A stretch of DNA of 64,000 nucleotides from Tamilnaduibacter salinus. GTDB taxonomy: Bacteria > Pseudomonadota > Gammaproteobacteria > Pseudomonadales > Oleiphilaceae. The position numbers and the translations under genes were made by a program. The notes under the pieces were generated by a model. That model had not been told where the DNA came from and searched no databases. It saw nothing but the letters and a program-made list of their open reading frames with translations. The stretch spans positions 62,001-126,000 of the forward strand of contig NZ_QEKQ01000007.1 of assembly GCF_003096655.1 (NCBI RefSeq), in the 5' to 3' direction. Every line of letters begins with the position of its first letter. The first letter of the stretch is position 1. Positions 56,455 through 64,000 of this stretch are shown piece after piece.

Positions 56455-57176
56455 GAACGCTGTTTATCTCGGATCTGCACCTGGAGGAAAGCCGGCGGGA
56501 CATCACCGACGCCTTTCTCCGGTTCCTGCGTGCTCACGCAACCGGCGCAGACCAGCTATTCATCCTCGGTGATTTCTTTGAAGCCTGGATCGGTGACGAT
56601 GAACGAACACCGCTGCAGGAGGAAGTCGCGGAAGCCCTGAAGACCGTGACCGCCAACGGCACCCGACTCTACCTGATGCACGGCAACCGGGATTTTCTGA
56701 TCGGCGAGGACTTCTGTCAGCGTGTCGGCGGCGAGCTGCTTGATGACCCGACCGTCATCGACCTGCACGGCACCCCAACCCTGCTAATGCACGGCGACAG
56801 CCTCTGCACGGCCGATGTCGAGTACCAGAAATTCCGCAAGACCATGCGCGACCCGCAGTGGCAGACCATGTTCCTCAAGCGCCCTCTGGCCGACCGCCAA
56901 CTGGTCGCCCGTCAGCTCCGGGATATGAGCATGGCGAAGAATCAGGGCAAGAAGGAAGCGATCATGGATGTGACGCCCGAGGACGTGGTCGCCTCCATGG
57001 AGCAGCACGGCGTTCAGCGGCTGATCCACGGCCACACGCACCGGCCGGCCATCCACGAGCTGACAGCCAACGACGAGGAAGCGCGTCGTTATGTGCTCGG
57101 CGACTGGGAAGAAAGCGTCTGGTGGATCGAGGTCATTGACGACCAGACACCCGAGCTCCTGAAAGAAAGCCTCTGA
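56451..57176 (+). CDS. lpxH: UDP-2,3-diacylglucosamine pyrophosphatase LpxH
   Basis: This 241-residue manganese-dependent phosphoesterase makes lipid X in lipid A synthesis. The metallophosphoesterase motifs are present in order: [35 protein letters not shown] and HGHTHRP. It starts with GTG at 56451, overlapping ppiB by four bases. The ppiB-lpxH pairing is common in gammaproteobacteria. It is a peripheral inner-membrane enzyme. Confidence 0.97.
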   Translation: MRTLFISDLHLEESRRDITDAFLRFLRAHATGADQLFILGDFFEAWIGDDERTPLQEEVAEALKTVTANGTRLYLMHGNRDFLIGEDFCQRVGGELLDDPTVIDLHGTPTLLMHGDSLCTADVEYQKFRKTMRDPQWQTMFLKRPLADRQLVARQLRDMSMAKNQGKKEAIMDVTPEDVVASMEQHGVQRLIHGHTHRPAIHELTANDEEARRYVLGDWEESVWWIEVIDDQTPELLKESL

Positions 57177-57191
57177 TGAAGGCTCTGGGGC

Positions 57192-57218
57192 GATGGCCAG
57201 GCATTGCGCCCGGCCATC
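57192..57218. terminator. Hairpin between lpxH and fpr
   Basis: GATGGCC (57192-57198) and GGCCATC (57212-57218) form a seven-pair stem between convergent lpxH and fpr, followed on the plus strand by a short T-rich stretch. It is a moderate terminator candidate. Confidence 0.45.
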
Positions 57219-57239
57219 CGCTCCTTATTTCTCAACGAA

Positions 57240-58010
57240 TCACTTCTCAACAAACGCCCGCTCAATCACGTAGTGGCCCACATCGCCACCACGGGCTTCC
57301 CGGAATCCCTTATCGTCGAGGATCTTTGTCATGTCCTTGAGCATGGCCGGACTGCCGCACAGCATGAAGCGGTCGTCCTCGGTATTGAGGTCCGGCAGGC
57401 CCAGATCCTGCGTGAGCTTGCCGCTGGTCAGCAGGTCCGTCAGGCGGCCCTGGTTCCGGAAGTCCTCGCGTGTGACGGTTGGGTAATACAGCAGCTTCCC
57501 GTCCACCATCTCACCGAAGTATTCGTTTTCCGGCAGGCCTTCGATGTCATCCTGGTACGCCAGCTCGGACACGTACCGGACGCCGTGGGTCAGAATGACC
57601 TTATCGAAGCGCTCGTAAATCTCCGGGTCCTTGATGATGCTCATGAACGGCGCGAGTCCGGTGCCGGTGCTGAGCAGGTAAAGGTTGCGACCGGGCAACA
57701 GATGGTCCACCACAAGAGTGCCGGTCGGCTTGCGGCTGACCAGAATCTCATCCCCTACCTCGATATTCTGGAGGCGTGAGGTCAGCGGGCCGTCCTGCAC
57801 CTTGATCGAGAAGAACTCCAACTCCTCTTCGTAGTTGGCGCTGACCATGCTGTAGGCACGCATCAGCGGCTTACCGTCGGTTTCCAGTCCGATCATCGTG
57901 AAATGACCGTTCTTGAACCGGAAGCCGGGATCGCGGCTGGTCTTGAAGCTGAAGAGGGTGTCGTTCCAGTGGTGAACGCTGGTCACCGTTTCTCGATTCA
58001 TGTTGCCCAT
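57240..58010 (-). CDS. fpr: Ferredoxin/flavodoxin-NADP+ reductase
   Basis: This 256-residue FAD enzyme exchanges electrons between NADPH and ferredoxin or flavodoxin. The FAD-binding motif is in LMRAYSMVSANYEEELEF, the NADP site in LLSTGTGLAPFMSI, and FMLCGSPAMLKDM and the C-terminal YVIERAFVEK are typical of the bacterial subclass with a terminal Lys. The N-terminus (NMNRETVTSVHHWNDTLFSF) matches pseudomonad Fpr. It is divergent from a FinR-like regulator, the same pairing as in Pseudomonas putida. Confidence 0.96.
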   Translation of the reverse strand: MGNMNRETVTSVHHWNDTLFSFKTSRDPGFRFKNGHFTMIGLETDGKPLMRAYSMVSANYEEELEFFSIKVQDGPLTSRLQNIEVGDEILVSRKPTGTLVVDHLLPGRNLYLLSTGTGLAPFMSIIKDPEIYERFDKVILTHGVRYVSELAYQDDIEGLPENEYFGEMVDGKLLYYPTVTREDFRNQGRLTDLLTSGKLTQDLGLPDLNTEDDRFMLCGSPAMLKDMTKILDDKGFREARGGDVGHYVIERAFVEK

Positions 58011-58085
58011 AAAGTGTGTCCGTCCAATCCAGAGTTCGGAGTCTGCAAATCGCTTGAGCGTATGCTAACGCAAGAGTAACCTATC

Positions 58086-58123
58086 GACAAAATGGGATAT
58101 TGTCATAACCTTATTCGGAATAA
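58086..58123. promoter_or_regulatory. Two palindromes in the fpr-finR intergenic region
   Basis: GACAAAAT-GGG-ATATTGTC (58086-58104) is a 19-base near-perfect palindrome (7 of 8 pairs). TTATTC-G-GAATAA (58111-58123) is a perfect 13-base palindrome ending six bases before the regulator start. They are likely operator sites for the divergent LysR-type regulator. Confidence 0.5.
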
Positions 58124-58129
58124 TCGATA

Positions 58130-59017
58130 ATGCGCTATACCTTTCGGCAGCTCGAGGTGTTCGTCGCCGTCGCGCGGACCCAGAACATCACCCAGGCAGC
58201 CCGCTCACTGGCCATGTCCCAGTCCGCCGCGAGCAGCGCGCTGCGTGAGCTGGAGACCCAGTTTGACACCCAACTGTTCGACCGCGTTGGCAAACGCCTG
58301 CAGCTCAATGAGCTGGGCCGGCTGTTCCGTCCAAAGGTCGAATCATTGCTGTCACAGGGCCGGGATCTGGAACAGGCCCTGAGCGAACACACCGATCTGG
58401 GCGCGCTCAATGTCGGGGCGACGTTGACCATCGGCAACTATCTGGCCGTCGACATCATGGCCGACTACATGAAGAACCGGCCCGAATCCCGCGTGTCGCT
58501 GCAGGTCGCCAATACCGAGAACATCGTCCGACGAGTGCGCGAGTTCGAACTCGATATCGGCCTGATCGAGGGCGAGTTGCAGGCCCGGGATCTGGACGTC
58601 ATACCCTGGCGGCCCGACGAACTGGTCGTCTTCTGTGCGCCGGACCACCCACTGGCCCGGAAAGACGCCCTGTCCGATGACGACCTGCGCGATGCCGACT
58701 GGATCATGCGGGAACCCGGCTCCGGCACCCGTCAGACGTTCGAGCGCGGCATGCATGGGCTGCTCCCGGACCTGAACCTCGCTCTCGAACTGGAGCACAC
58801 CGAAGCCATCAAACACGCCGTGGAGGCCCGGCTGGGGATCGGCTGCCTGTCCCGGGTCTGCCTTGAAGATGCCTTCCAGCGCGGGCGTTTCGTCGAACTG
58901 TCCACGCCAGAACACCGACAGTTCGACCGCCAGTTCTACTTCATCCTCCACAAACAGAAGTACCGCAGCGCCGGGATCGACCGGTGGATCGAGCTGTGCC
59001 GGGCACTGGACCGGTGA
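58130..59017 (+). CDS. finR: LysR-family regulator, FinR-like
   Basis: This 295-residue LysR-type regulator has its helix-turn-helix at about residues 15-60 (NITQAARSLAMSQSAASSAL) and a CysB/CbbR-type effector domain. It is divergent from fpr. In Pseudomonas putida the fpr-linked LysR regulator FinR activates fpr in response to superoxide-generating agents, so the same role is inferred here from context. The ATG at 58130 gives the usual N-terminus (MRYTFRQLEVFVAVA). The gene symbol rests on position and similarity rather than on a decisive motif. Confidence 0.85.
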   Translation: MRYTFRQLEVFVAVARTQNITQAARSLAMSQSAASSALRELETQFDTQLFDRVGKRLQLNELGRLFRPKVESLLSQGRDLEQALSEHTDLGALNVGATLTIGNYLAVDIMADYMKNRPESRVSLQVANTENIVRRVREFELDIGLIEGELQARDLDVIPWRPDELVVFCAPDHPLARKDALSDDDLRDADWIMREPGSGTRQTFERGMHGLLPDLNLALELEHTEAIKHAVEARLGIGCLSRVCLEDAFQRGRFVELSTPEHRQFDRQFYFILHKQKYRSAGIDRWIELCRALDR

Positions 59018-59033
59018 CAGCGCTACGGGCTTA

Positions 59034-59651
59034 TCAGGCGGCGTCGGGGACCGGCCCACTATGGAAGCGGAATTCGGAATCCGGTAACTGAATCAGCTCG
59101 TGGTCCAGCGCAAGAAACCGCTCGACACGCTCAGACACGTCGCCACCGGCTGCTTTCTCCGCCAGATGCAGGTAATCCCGGAAGTGGCGCGCCTCGGACT
59201 TGAGAAGGCCCGTGTAGAAGGCCGACAGCTCGTCGTCCAGATGGGGCGCCAGCGCCGCAAATCGCTCGCAGGAACGGGCCTCAATAATGCCGCCGACAAT
59301 CAGCGTATCCACCAGCCGCCCTGGTTCCTCTGTCCGCACCGGCTTCCGCAGCCCGGCAGCGTATCGCGACGGGGTCAGGTGGCAGTAGGCAATATTGCGC
59401 TTTTTCATGATCGACAGCACCTGCTCGAAGTGACGCAATTCTTCCCGGGCCAGCCGTGACATACGCTCCAGCAATTCGGTGTCCTCGACGTACCGGTACA
59501 TCAGGCTCAACGCCGTCGAGGCGGCTTTCTTCTCGCAATGGGCGTGATCAATCAGCATCAGGTCCGGCGATGCCAGCGCGTTCTCGATCCACCGCTGCGG
59601 CGTTCGGCACGGCAGAAACGCGTGAATCTCATCAAGACCGGGAATCGACAT
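59034..59651 (-). CDS. miaE: tRNA 2-methylthio-N6-isopentenyl adenosine-37 hydroxylase MiaE
   Basis: This 205-residue non-heme diiron hydroxylase converts ms2i6A37 to ms2io6A37 in tRNA. It is a ferritin-like four-helix bundle with the metal ligands spread over HAHCEKKAASTAL, REELRHFEQVL, IEARSCERF and LKSEARHFRDYL. The ATG at 59651 is preferred over an in-frame start nine residues earlier, because the family begins near here. The ribosome-binding site is weak (GAGAG). It is convergent with the finR-like gene and divergent from acnB. Confidence 0.93.
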   Translation of the reverse strand: MSIPGLDEIHAFLPCRTPQRWIENALASPDLMLIDHAHCEKKAASTALSLMYRYVEDTELLERMSRLAREELRHFEQVLSIMKKRNIAYCHLTPSRYAAGLRKPVRTEEPGRLVDTLIVGGIIEARSCERFAALAPHLDDELSAFYTGLLKSEARHFRDYLHLAEKAAGGDVSERVERFLALDHELIQLPDSEFRFHSGPVPDAA

Positions 59652-59733
59652 GGCAGTGCTCTCAAATCTTGGCATCAACGCGGTCGCGCATTATACCCAC
59701 CCCCTGTGCCTCTCTGCACCATTCACGGACTTC

Positions 59734-59762
59734 TTAACTTTTTCGTGGAATTCCCTTATACT
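59734..59762 (+). promoter_or_regulatory. Probable sigma-70 promoter of acnB
   Basis: TTAACT (59734-59739) and TATACT (59757-59762) are 17 bases apart. This predicts a leader of roughly 215 bases before the GTG start of acnB, containing a long inverted repeat. Confidence 0.55.
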
Positions 59763-59831
59763 CCGTCGCCGTTTAATCGTTGAAAGCCAGTGCCGGTTTT
59801 CAAAGATCACTAACCCCGTCGTACCAGGCAT

Positions 59832-59942
59832 CAGGAGCCACTGAATAAGTAACTTGCCCGAGCCTCCCCTCATCTCCTGCCCCATCCATGGCGACCCCGA
59901 GGCCATGGGAGGCCGCGTAATCTATTTATTCAGTGACTCCTG
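59832..59942 (+). repeat. 111-bp nested inverted-repeat element in the acnB leader
   Basis: The 332 bases between miaE and acnB hold a promoter and this element. The outer arms 59832-59851 and 59923-59942 match at 18 of 20 positions (one mismatch is a G-U in RNA). Nested inside are GCCTCCC (59862-59868) with GGGAGGC (59907-59913), and CCATGG at 59886-59891 with CCATGG at 59903-59908. It would fold into one large hairpin in the acnB mRNA, ending about 40 bases before the start codon. It may be a riboregulator or a small mobile repeat. Confidence 0.6.
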
Positions 59943-59983
59943 TGGGGCGGTCCGGCGGGACAACGACTGATGAGGGGTTGACC

Positions 59984-62554
59984 GTGTTAGAAGCCTATCG
60001 CAAGCACGTAGAAGAACGTCAGGAACAGGGCATCCCGCCCAAGCCGCTGGATCCGGAACAGGTCGCCGAGCTGGTCGAGCTGCTCAAGAACCCGCCCAAG
60101 GGTGAAGAGGATCAGCTGCTGTACCTGCTGGAAAACCGTGTGCCGCCCGGAGTCGACGAAGCCGCCTACGTGAAGGCCGGCTTCCTGTCCGCCATCGTCA
60201 ACGGCGAAGCGCAAAGCCCGCTGCTGGATCGCCGCAAGGCGACCGAACTGCTGGGCATGATGCAGGGCGGCTATAACATCGAAACGCTGGTAAATCTGCT
60301 CGATGATGAGGAACTGGGCGAGCTGGCGGCTGAAAAGCTGAAATTCACCCTCCTCGTCTTTGACGCCTTCCACGACGTCAAGGAGAAGATGGATGCCGGC
60401 AACCCTCACGCCAAGGCGGTCATTGAGTCCTGGGCCAACGCCGAGTGGTTCCTGAAGAAGCCGGACGTTCCGGAGAAGATGACCCAGACGGTTTTCAAGG
60501 TCACCGGCGAAACCAACACCGACGACCTGTCTCCGGCACCGGACGCGTGGTCCCGCCCGGACATCCCCCTGCACGCCCTGGCCATGTACAAGATGCCACG
60601 CGAAGGCATCACCAACGCCAAGCAGCAGATTGAAGAACTCAAGGAAAAAGGCCACCCGGTTGCGTTTGTCGGCGACGTTGTGGGCACCGGCTCTTCACGG
60701 AAATCCGGCACCAACTCCGTGCTCTGGTACATCGGCCATGACATTGAGGGCGTTCCGAACAAGCGTGCAGGCGGCGTCTGCATCGGCGGCAAGATCGCCC
60801 CGATCTTCTTCAACACCATGGAAGACGCCGGCGCCCTGCCCTTCGAAGCCGATGTGTCCAAGATCCATATGGGTGACGTCATCGACGTGTATCCGTTCGA
60901 GGGCAAGATCACCAATCACGAGACAGGCGAGGTTCTGTCCGAGTTCGAACTCAAGTCCGATGTCATCCTGGATGAAGTCCGCGCCGGTGGCCGGATTCCG
61001 CTGATCATCGGCCGTGGCCTGACGGACAAGGCCCGTGCTGAGCTGGGCCTCAGCCCGAGCGACGTGTTCCGTCGCCCGGCCGCAGCCGAAGACAGTGGCA
61101 AGGGGTACACTCTGGCGCAGAAGATGGTCGGCAAGGCCTGCGGCCTGGAAGGCGTACGCCCGAACCAGTACTGCGAGCCGAAGATGACCACCGTCGGCTC
61201 CCAGGACACCACGGGTCCGATGACCCGGGACGAGCTGAAAGATCTGGCCTGCCTCGGCTTCAACGCCGATCTCGTGATGCAGTCGTTCTGTCACACCGCC
61301 GCCTATCCGAAGCCGGTGGACGTGGAAATGCAGCACACCATGCCAGACTTCATCATGAACCGTGGCGGCGTTTCCCTGCGCCCGAACGACGGCATCATCC
61401 ACAGCTGGCTCAACCGTATGCTGCTGCCGGACACCGTCGGCACCGGTGGTGATTCCCACACCCGCTTCCCGATGGGCATTTCCTTCCCGGCCGGTTCCGG
61501 TCTGGTGGCGTTTGCCGCGGCCACCGGCGTCATGCCGCTGGACATGCCGGAGTCCGTGCTGGTCCGGTTCAAGGGTAAGCGTCAGCCGGGCGTCACCCTG
61601 CGGGATCTGGTTCACGCCATTCCCCTGTACGCCATCAAGGAAGGCCTGCTGACGGTCGAAAAAGCCGGTAAGAAGAACATCTTCTCCGGTCGCATCCTGG
61701 AGATCGAAGGTCTGGAAGACCTGACCGTTGAGCAGGCATTCGAACTGTCCGACGCGTCCGCTGAGCGTTCCGCTGCCGGCTGCACCATCACACTGGGCGA
61801 AGACTCTGTTGCCGAGTACCTGCGCTCCAACATCACCATGCTTCGCTGGATGATCGCAGAAGGCTACGGCGATGCCCGTACCCTGGAGCGTCGCGCCAAG
61901 GCCATGGAAGACTGGCTCGAGAACCCGCACCTGATGCGCGCCGACGCCGATGCCGAGTACACGTCCGTGATCGAGATCGACATGGACGAGATCAAGGAAC
62001 CGATCCTCTGCGCCCCGAACGACCCGGACGATGCCCGCACGCTGTCCGATGTGGCCGGTGACAAGGTGGACGAAGTCTTCATCGGCTCCTGCATGACCAA
62101 CATCGGTCATTTCCGGGCCGCCGGTAAGCTGCTGGAGCGGAACACCGATCCGCTGAACACCCGTCTCTGGATGGCACCGCCCACCAAGATGGACCAGTCG
62201 CAGCTGATGGAAGAAGGCTACTACAACACCTACGGCAAGAGTGGTGTCCGCACGGAGATTCCGGGCTGCTCACTGTGCATGGGTAACCAGGCGCGGGTGG
62301 AAGCCAAGTCGACGGTCCTGTCCACCTCGACCCGGAACTTCCCGAACCGTCTGGGTGATGGTGCCAACGTCTACCTGGCATCCTCGGAGCTGTCCGCTGT
62401 CGGGGCAATCCTGGGTCGCATCCCCACCGCCGACGAGTACCTCGAGTACGCCGGCGAGATCGATTCCATGGCCGATGACATCTATCGGTACATGAACTTC
62501 GATCAGATGGAGGAGTACCAGAAGAAAGCGGACACGGTGGTTTCGGAAGACTGA
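59984..62554 (+). CDS. acnB: Bifunctional aconitate hydratase B / 2-methylisocitrate dehydratase
   Basis: This 856-residue 4Fe-4S enzyme of the TCA cycle interconverts citrate and isocitrate. AcnB domain order is seen: an N-terminal HEAT-like domain ([20 protein letters not shown]), the swivelling domain ([18 protein letters not shown]), then the catalytic core. Iron-sulfur cysteines are in [13 protein letters not shown] and [13 protein letters not shown]. The start is GTG at 59984 with a GAGGGG ribosome-binding site; this gives the family N-terminus. E. coli AcnB without its cluster binds mRNA and regulates its own message. A shared bidirectional terminator follows. Confidence 0.98.
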   Translation: MLEAYRKHVEERQEQGIPPKPLDPEQVAELVELLKNPPKGEEDQLLYLLENRVPPGVDEAAYVKAGFLSAIVNGEAQSPLLDRRKATELLGMMQGGYNIETLVNLLDDEELGELAAEKLKFTLLVFDAFHDVKEKMDAGNPHAKAVIESWANAEWFLKKPDVPEKMTQTVFKVTGETNTDDLSPAPDAWSRPDIPLHALAMYKMPREGITNAKQQIEELKEKGHPVAFVGDVVGTGSSRKSGTNSVLWYIGHDIEGVPNKRAGGVCIGGKIAPIFFNTMEDAGALPFEADVSKIHMGDVIDVYPFEGKITNHETGEVLSEFELKSDVILDEVRAGGRIPLIIGRGLTDKARAELGLSPSDVFRRPAAAEDSGKGYTLAQKMVGKACGLEGVRPNQYCEPKMTTVGSQDTTGPMTRDELKDLACLGFNADLVMQSFCHTAAYPKPVDVEMQHTMPDFIMNRGGVSLRPNDGIIHSWLNRMLLPDTVGTGGDSHTRFPMGISFPAGSGLVAFAAATGVMPLDMPESVLVRFKGKRQPGVTLRDLVHAIPLYAIKEGLLTVEKAGKKNIFSGRILEIEGLEDLTVEQAFELSDASAERSAAGCTITLGEDSVAEYLRSNITMLRWMIAEGYGDARTLERRAKAMEDWLENPHLMRADADAEYTSVIEIDMDEIKEPILCAPNDPDDARTLSDVAGDKVDEVFIGSCMTNIGHFRAAGKLLERNTDPLNTRLWMAPPTKMDQSQLMEEGYYNTYGKSGVRTEIPGCSLCMGNQARVEAKSTVLSTSTRNFPNRLGDGANVYLASSELSAVGAILGRIPTADEYLEYAGEIDSMADDIYRYMNFDQMEEYQKKADTVVSED

Positions 62555-62580
62555 TCCCGGTTTTCAGAAACACCGACGTA

Positions 62581-62612
62581 AAAAAACCCCGGCGCTCGCG
62601 CCGGGGTTTTTT
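62581..62612. terminator. Bidirectional terminator between acnB and putP
   Basis: CCCCGGCG (62587-62594) and CGCCGGGG (62599-62606) form a tetraloop hairpin flanked by A6 on the left and T6 on the right. It serves both convergent genes. Confidence 0.93.
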
Positions 62613-62647
62613 GTGTCCGGACGGTCTGTCCGGTTCACGTCAGGCAA

Positions 62648-64000
62648 TTAGCCCATCGCTCTGTCAAAGCCATCCTGAATCTCTTTCGGCGGCTCCGGAG
62701 TCGCCAGAGACGCCACGACGATGGCGATGCTCGCGAACAGGAAGCCAGGAATGATCTCGTAGAGATCCAGGATGCCACCGGAGACATTGCCCCAGATCAC
62801 CACGGTCACACCACCGACGACGATACCGGCCAGCGCACCGATCTTCGTCATCCGCTTCCAGAACAGCGAGAAGATCAGGGCGGGACCAAATGCGGCGCCG
62901 AACCCGGCCCAGGCGTAGGACACCAGCGTCAGAACCTTACTGTCGCGGTCGAACGCCAGAATACAGGCAATAACCGCGATGCCGACCACCGCGAAACGCC
63001 CGACCCACACCAGCTCTTCCTGGGACGCGTCCCGACGGAAGATGGCCTTGTAGAAGTCTTCAGCCAGCGCCGAGGAAGACACCAGCAACTGGGAATCGGC
63101 AGTACTCATGATGGCCGCCAGAATCGCCGCCAGCAGCACACCCGCCACAACCGGGTGGAACAGCGCGTTTACCAGTAGCATGAACGCCTTCTCGCCGTCT
63201 TCAAGCGGGTTATCGAAGTAGCCGATGGCGGCAAACCCGACCAGCAGCGCACCGAGCAGACCCAGACCGCTCCAGATCACAGCGATACGACGGGCAGTGG
63301 GAATATCGTCTTCACTGCGGATGGCTTTAAAGCGCGCCAGGATGTGCGGCTGACCAAAGTAACCCAGGCCCCAGCCAAGCAGAGACGCGATCGACATGAT
63401 GCCAAGTGCCGCGCCGTCTGTGCCGGTCAGTGCGCTCAGGAACTCGGGATTCTTCGCCTCCATTGCCGCCTGGGTCGCGTCCCAGCCACCGGCATAGTTG
63501 ATCGCCAGCATGGGGACAATCAGCAGCGCCGCAAACATCAGCAGCCCCTGGATCACGTCCGTCCAGGCCACCGCGAGAAAGCCGCCAAAGAATGTGTAGG
63601 AAACAACCGCCAGCGTTCCGATCAGCACCGCGATGGTGTAATCCAGACCAAACACTGTCTCAAACAGCTTGCCACCGGCCACCAGACCGGAACTGGTATA
63701 GAAGAGGAAAAACAGCAGTATGAACACAGCGCAGATGACACGCAGAATGCGTGTGTTGTCGTTGAAGCGGTTCTCAAAGTAGGACGGCAGTGTCAGAGAA
63801 TCGCCAGCCGACAGGGAATAAAGCCGCAGCCGCCGGGCCACGAACAGCCAGTTCAGCCAGGTACCGGCCAACAGACCGACAGCAATCCAGACGGCTTCGT
63901 AACCAGCCGCATAGGCGTAGCCTGGCAGACCCAGCAGTAGCCAGCCACTCATGTCGGATGCGCCCGCACTCAGCGCTGAGGGCAACGGCCCGAGGCTTCG
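62648..64000 (-). CDS. putP: Na+/proline symporter PutP (5' end outside window)
   Basis: This sodium-coupled transporter of the SSS family imports proline. About 450 residues are present; the first ~50 and the start codon lie beyond the right edge, and the frame is open to base 64000 (RSLGPLPSALSAGASDMSGW). Conserved segments are the Na+-site region SAGASDMSGWLLLGLPG, GWGLGYFGQPHILARF, ILAAIMSTADSQLLVSSSAL and YAWAGFGAAFGPALIFSLFW. The order and length match E. coli PutP, with helices throughout. Proline uptake also suits osmoprotection in a salt-exposed bacterium, but that use is inferred. Confidence 0.95.
   Translation of the reverse strand, partial: RSLGPLPSALSAGASDMSGWLLLGLPGYAYAAGYEAVWIAVGLLAGTWLNWLFVARRLRLYSLSAGDSLTLPSYFENRFNDNTRILRVICAVFILLFFLFYTSSGLVAGGKLFETVFGLDYTIAVLIGTLAVVSYTFFGGFLAVAWTDVIQGLLMFAALLIVPMLAINYAGGWDATQAAMEAKNPEFLSALTGTDGAALGIMSIASLLGWGLGYFGQPHILARFKAIRSEDDIPTARRIAVIWSGLGLLGALLVGFAAIGYFDNPLEDGEKAFMLLVNALFHPVVAGVLLAAILAAIMSTADSQLLVSSSALAEDFYKAIFRRDASQEELVWVGRFAVVGIAVIACILAFDRDSKVLTLVSYAWAGFGAAFGPALIFSLFWKRMTKIGALAGIVVGGVTVVIWGNVSGGILDLYEIIPGFLFASIAIVVASLATPEPPKEIQDGFDRAMG

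Noticed and set aside
59832-59942. Insertion sequence
   Set aside because: There is no transposase and no clear target duplication, and the length is only 111 bases. It is treated as a repeat or structured leader instead.
60695-62110. 471-codon open frame antisense to acnB
   Set aside because: It is a shadow of a highly expressed, GC3-rich gene with no motif and no ribosome-binding site.

Overview
This 64 kb window is an ordinary, densely coded chromosomal segment of a GC-rich gammaproteobacterium. Several arrangements point to the Pseudomonadales/Marinobacter side of the class, probably a marine or halophilic aerobe: mnmA-hflD-purB, an fpr/finR-type divergent pair, ccoNOQP-ccoGHIS, and tRNA(Pro-Arg-His-Leu)-tig-clpP-clpX-lon-hupB-ppiD. 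Many proteins have acidic tails and several genes start with TTG or GTG. No phage, integrase, transposase, CRISPR array or rRNA operon is visible. The genus is inferred from gene order and remembered protein similarity only.

Layout. 1-4.8 kb: tRNA thiolation (mnmA, 3' part), hflD, purB, a ribosomal-protein hydroxylase (roxA) and a translationally coupled GNAT fusion. 4.8-11.6 kb: a LysR regulator, a membrane-anchored unknown, a hybrid sensor kinase, a peroxide-responsive gpx-ohrR pair and alaA. 11.6-20.9 kb: htpX behind a sigma-32-like promoter, an epmC-rhlB-pdxB operon, dsbD, a DMT exporter, tusA, rlmM and a hydrolase. 21.2-29.8 kb: a complete cbb3 cytochrome oxidase locus, with structural genes ccoNOQP and assembly genes ccoGHIS plus a TauE/SafE-like protein. 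30-33 kb: an unknown, ttcA, a DnaJ-related protein and a polysaccharide deacetylase.

33.3-38.0 kb holds the most unusual cluster. Four same-strand genes encode exported proteins: a C39-type cysteine peptidase, a FapF/phenol-MetA-type outer-membrane barrel, a FadL-type barrel and a MalM-like lipoprotein. The first two resemble FapD and FapF of the Pseudomonas functional-amyloid export system, but no amyloid subunit gene lies beside them. 38.2-49.2 kb: an M24/creatinase-like hydrolase that has lost its metal ligands, then the proteostasis block ppiD-hupB-lon-clpX-clpP-tig and four tRNA genes behind one promoter.

49.4-64 kb: folD, malate synthase G, glnS-cysS, ppiB-lpxH, fpr and a divergent finR-like regulator, miaE, acnB behind a nested inverted-repeat leader, and the 5'-truncated putP proline/Na+ symporter. 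Non-coding structures worth attention are an OhrR-like box, palindromes between fpr and the finR-like gene, a 111-bp structured element before acnB, a 175-bp inverted-repeat element after folD, and several hairpin terminators.
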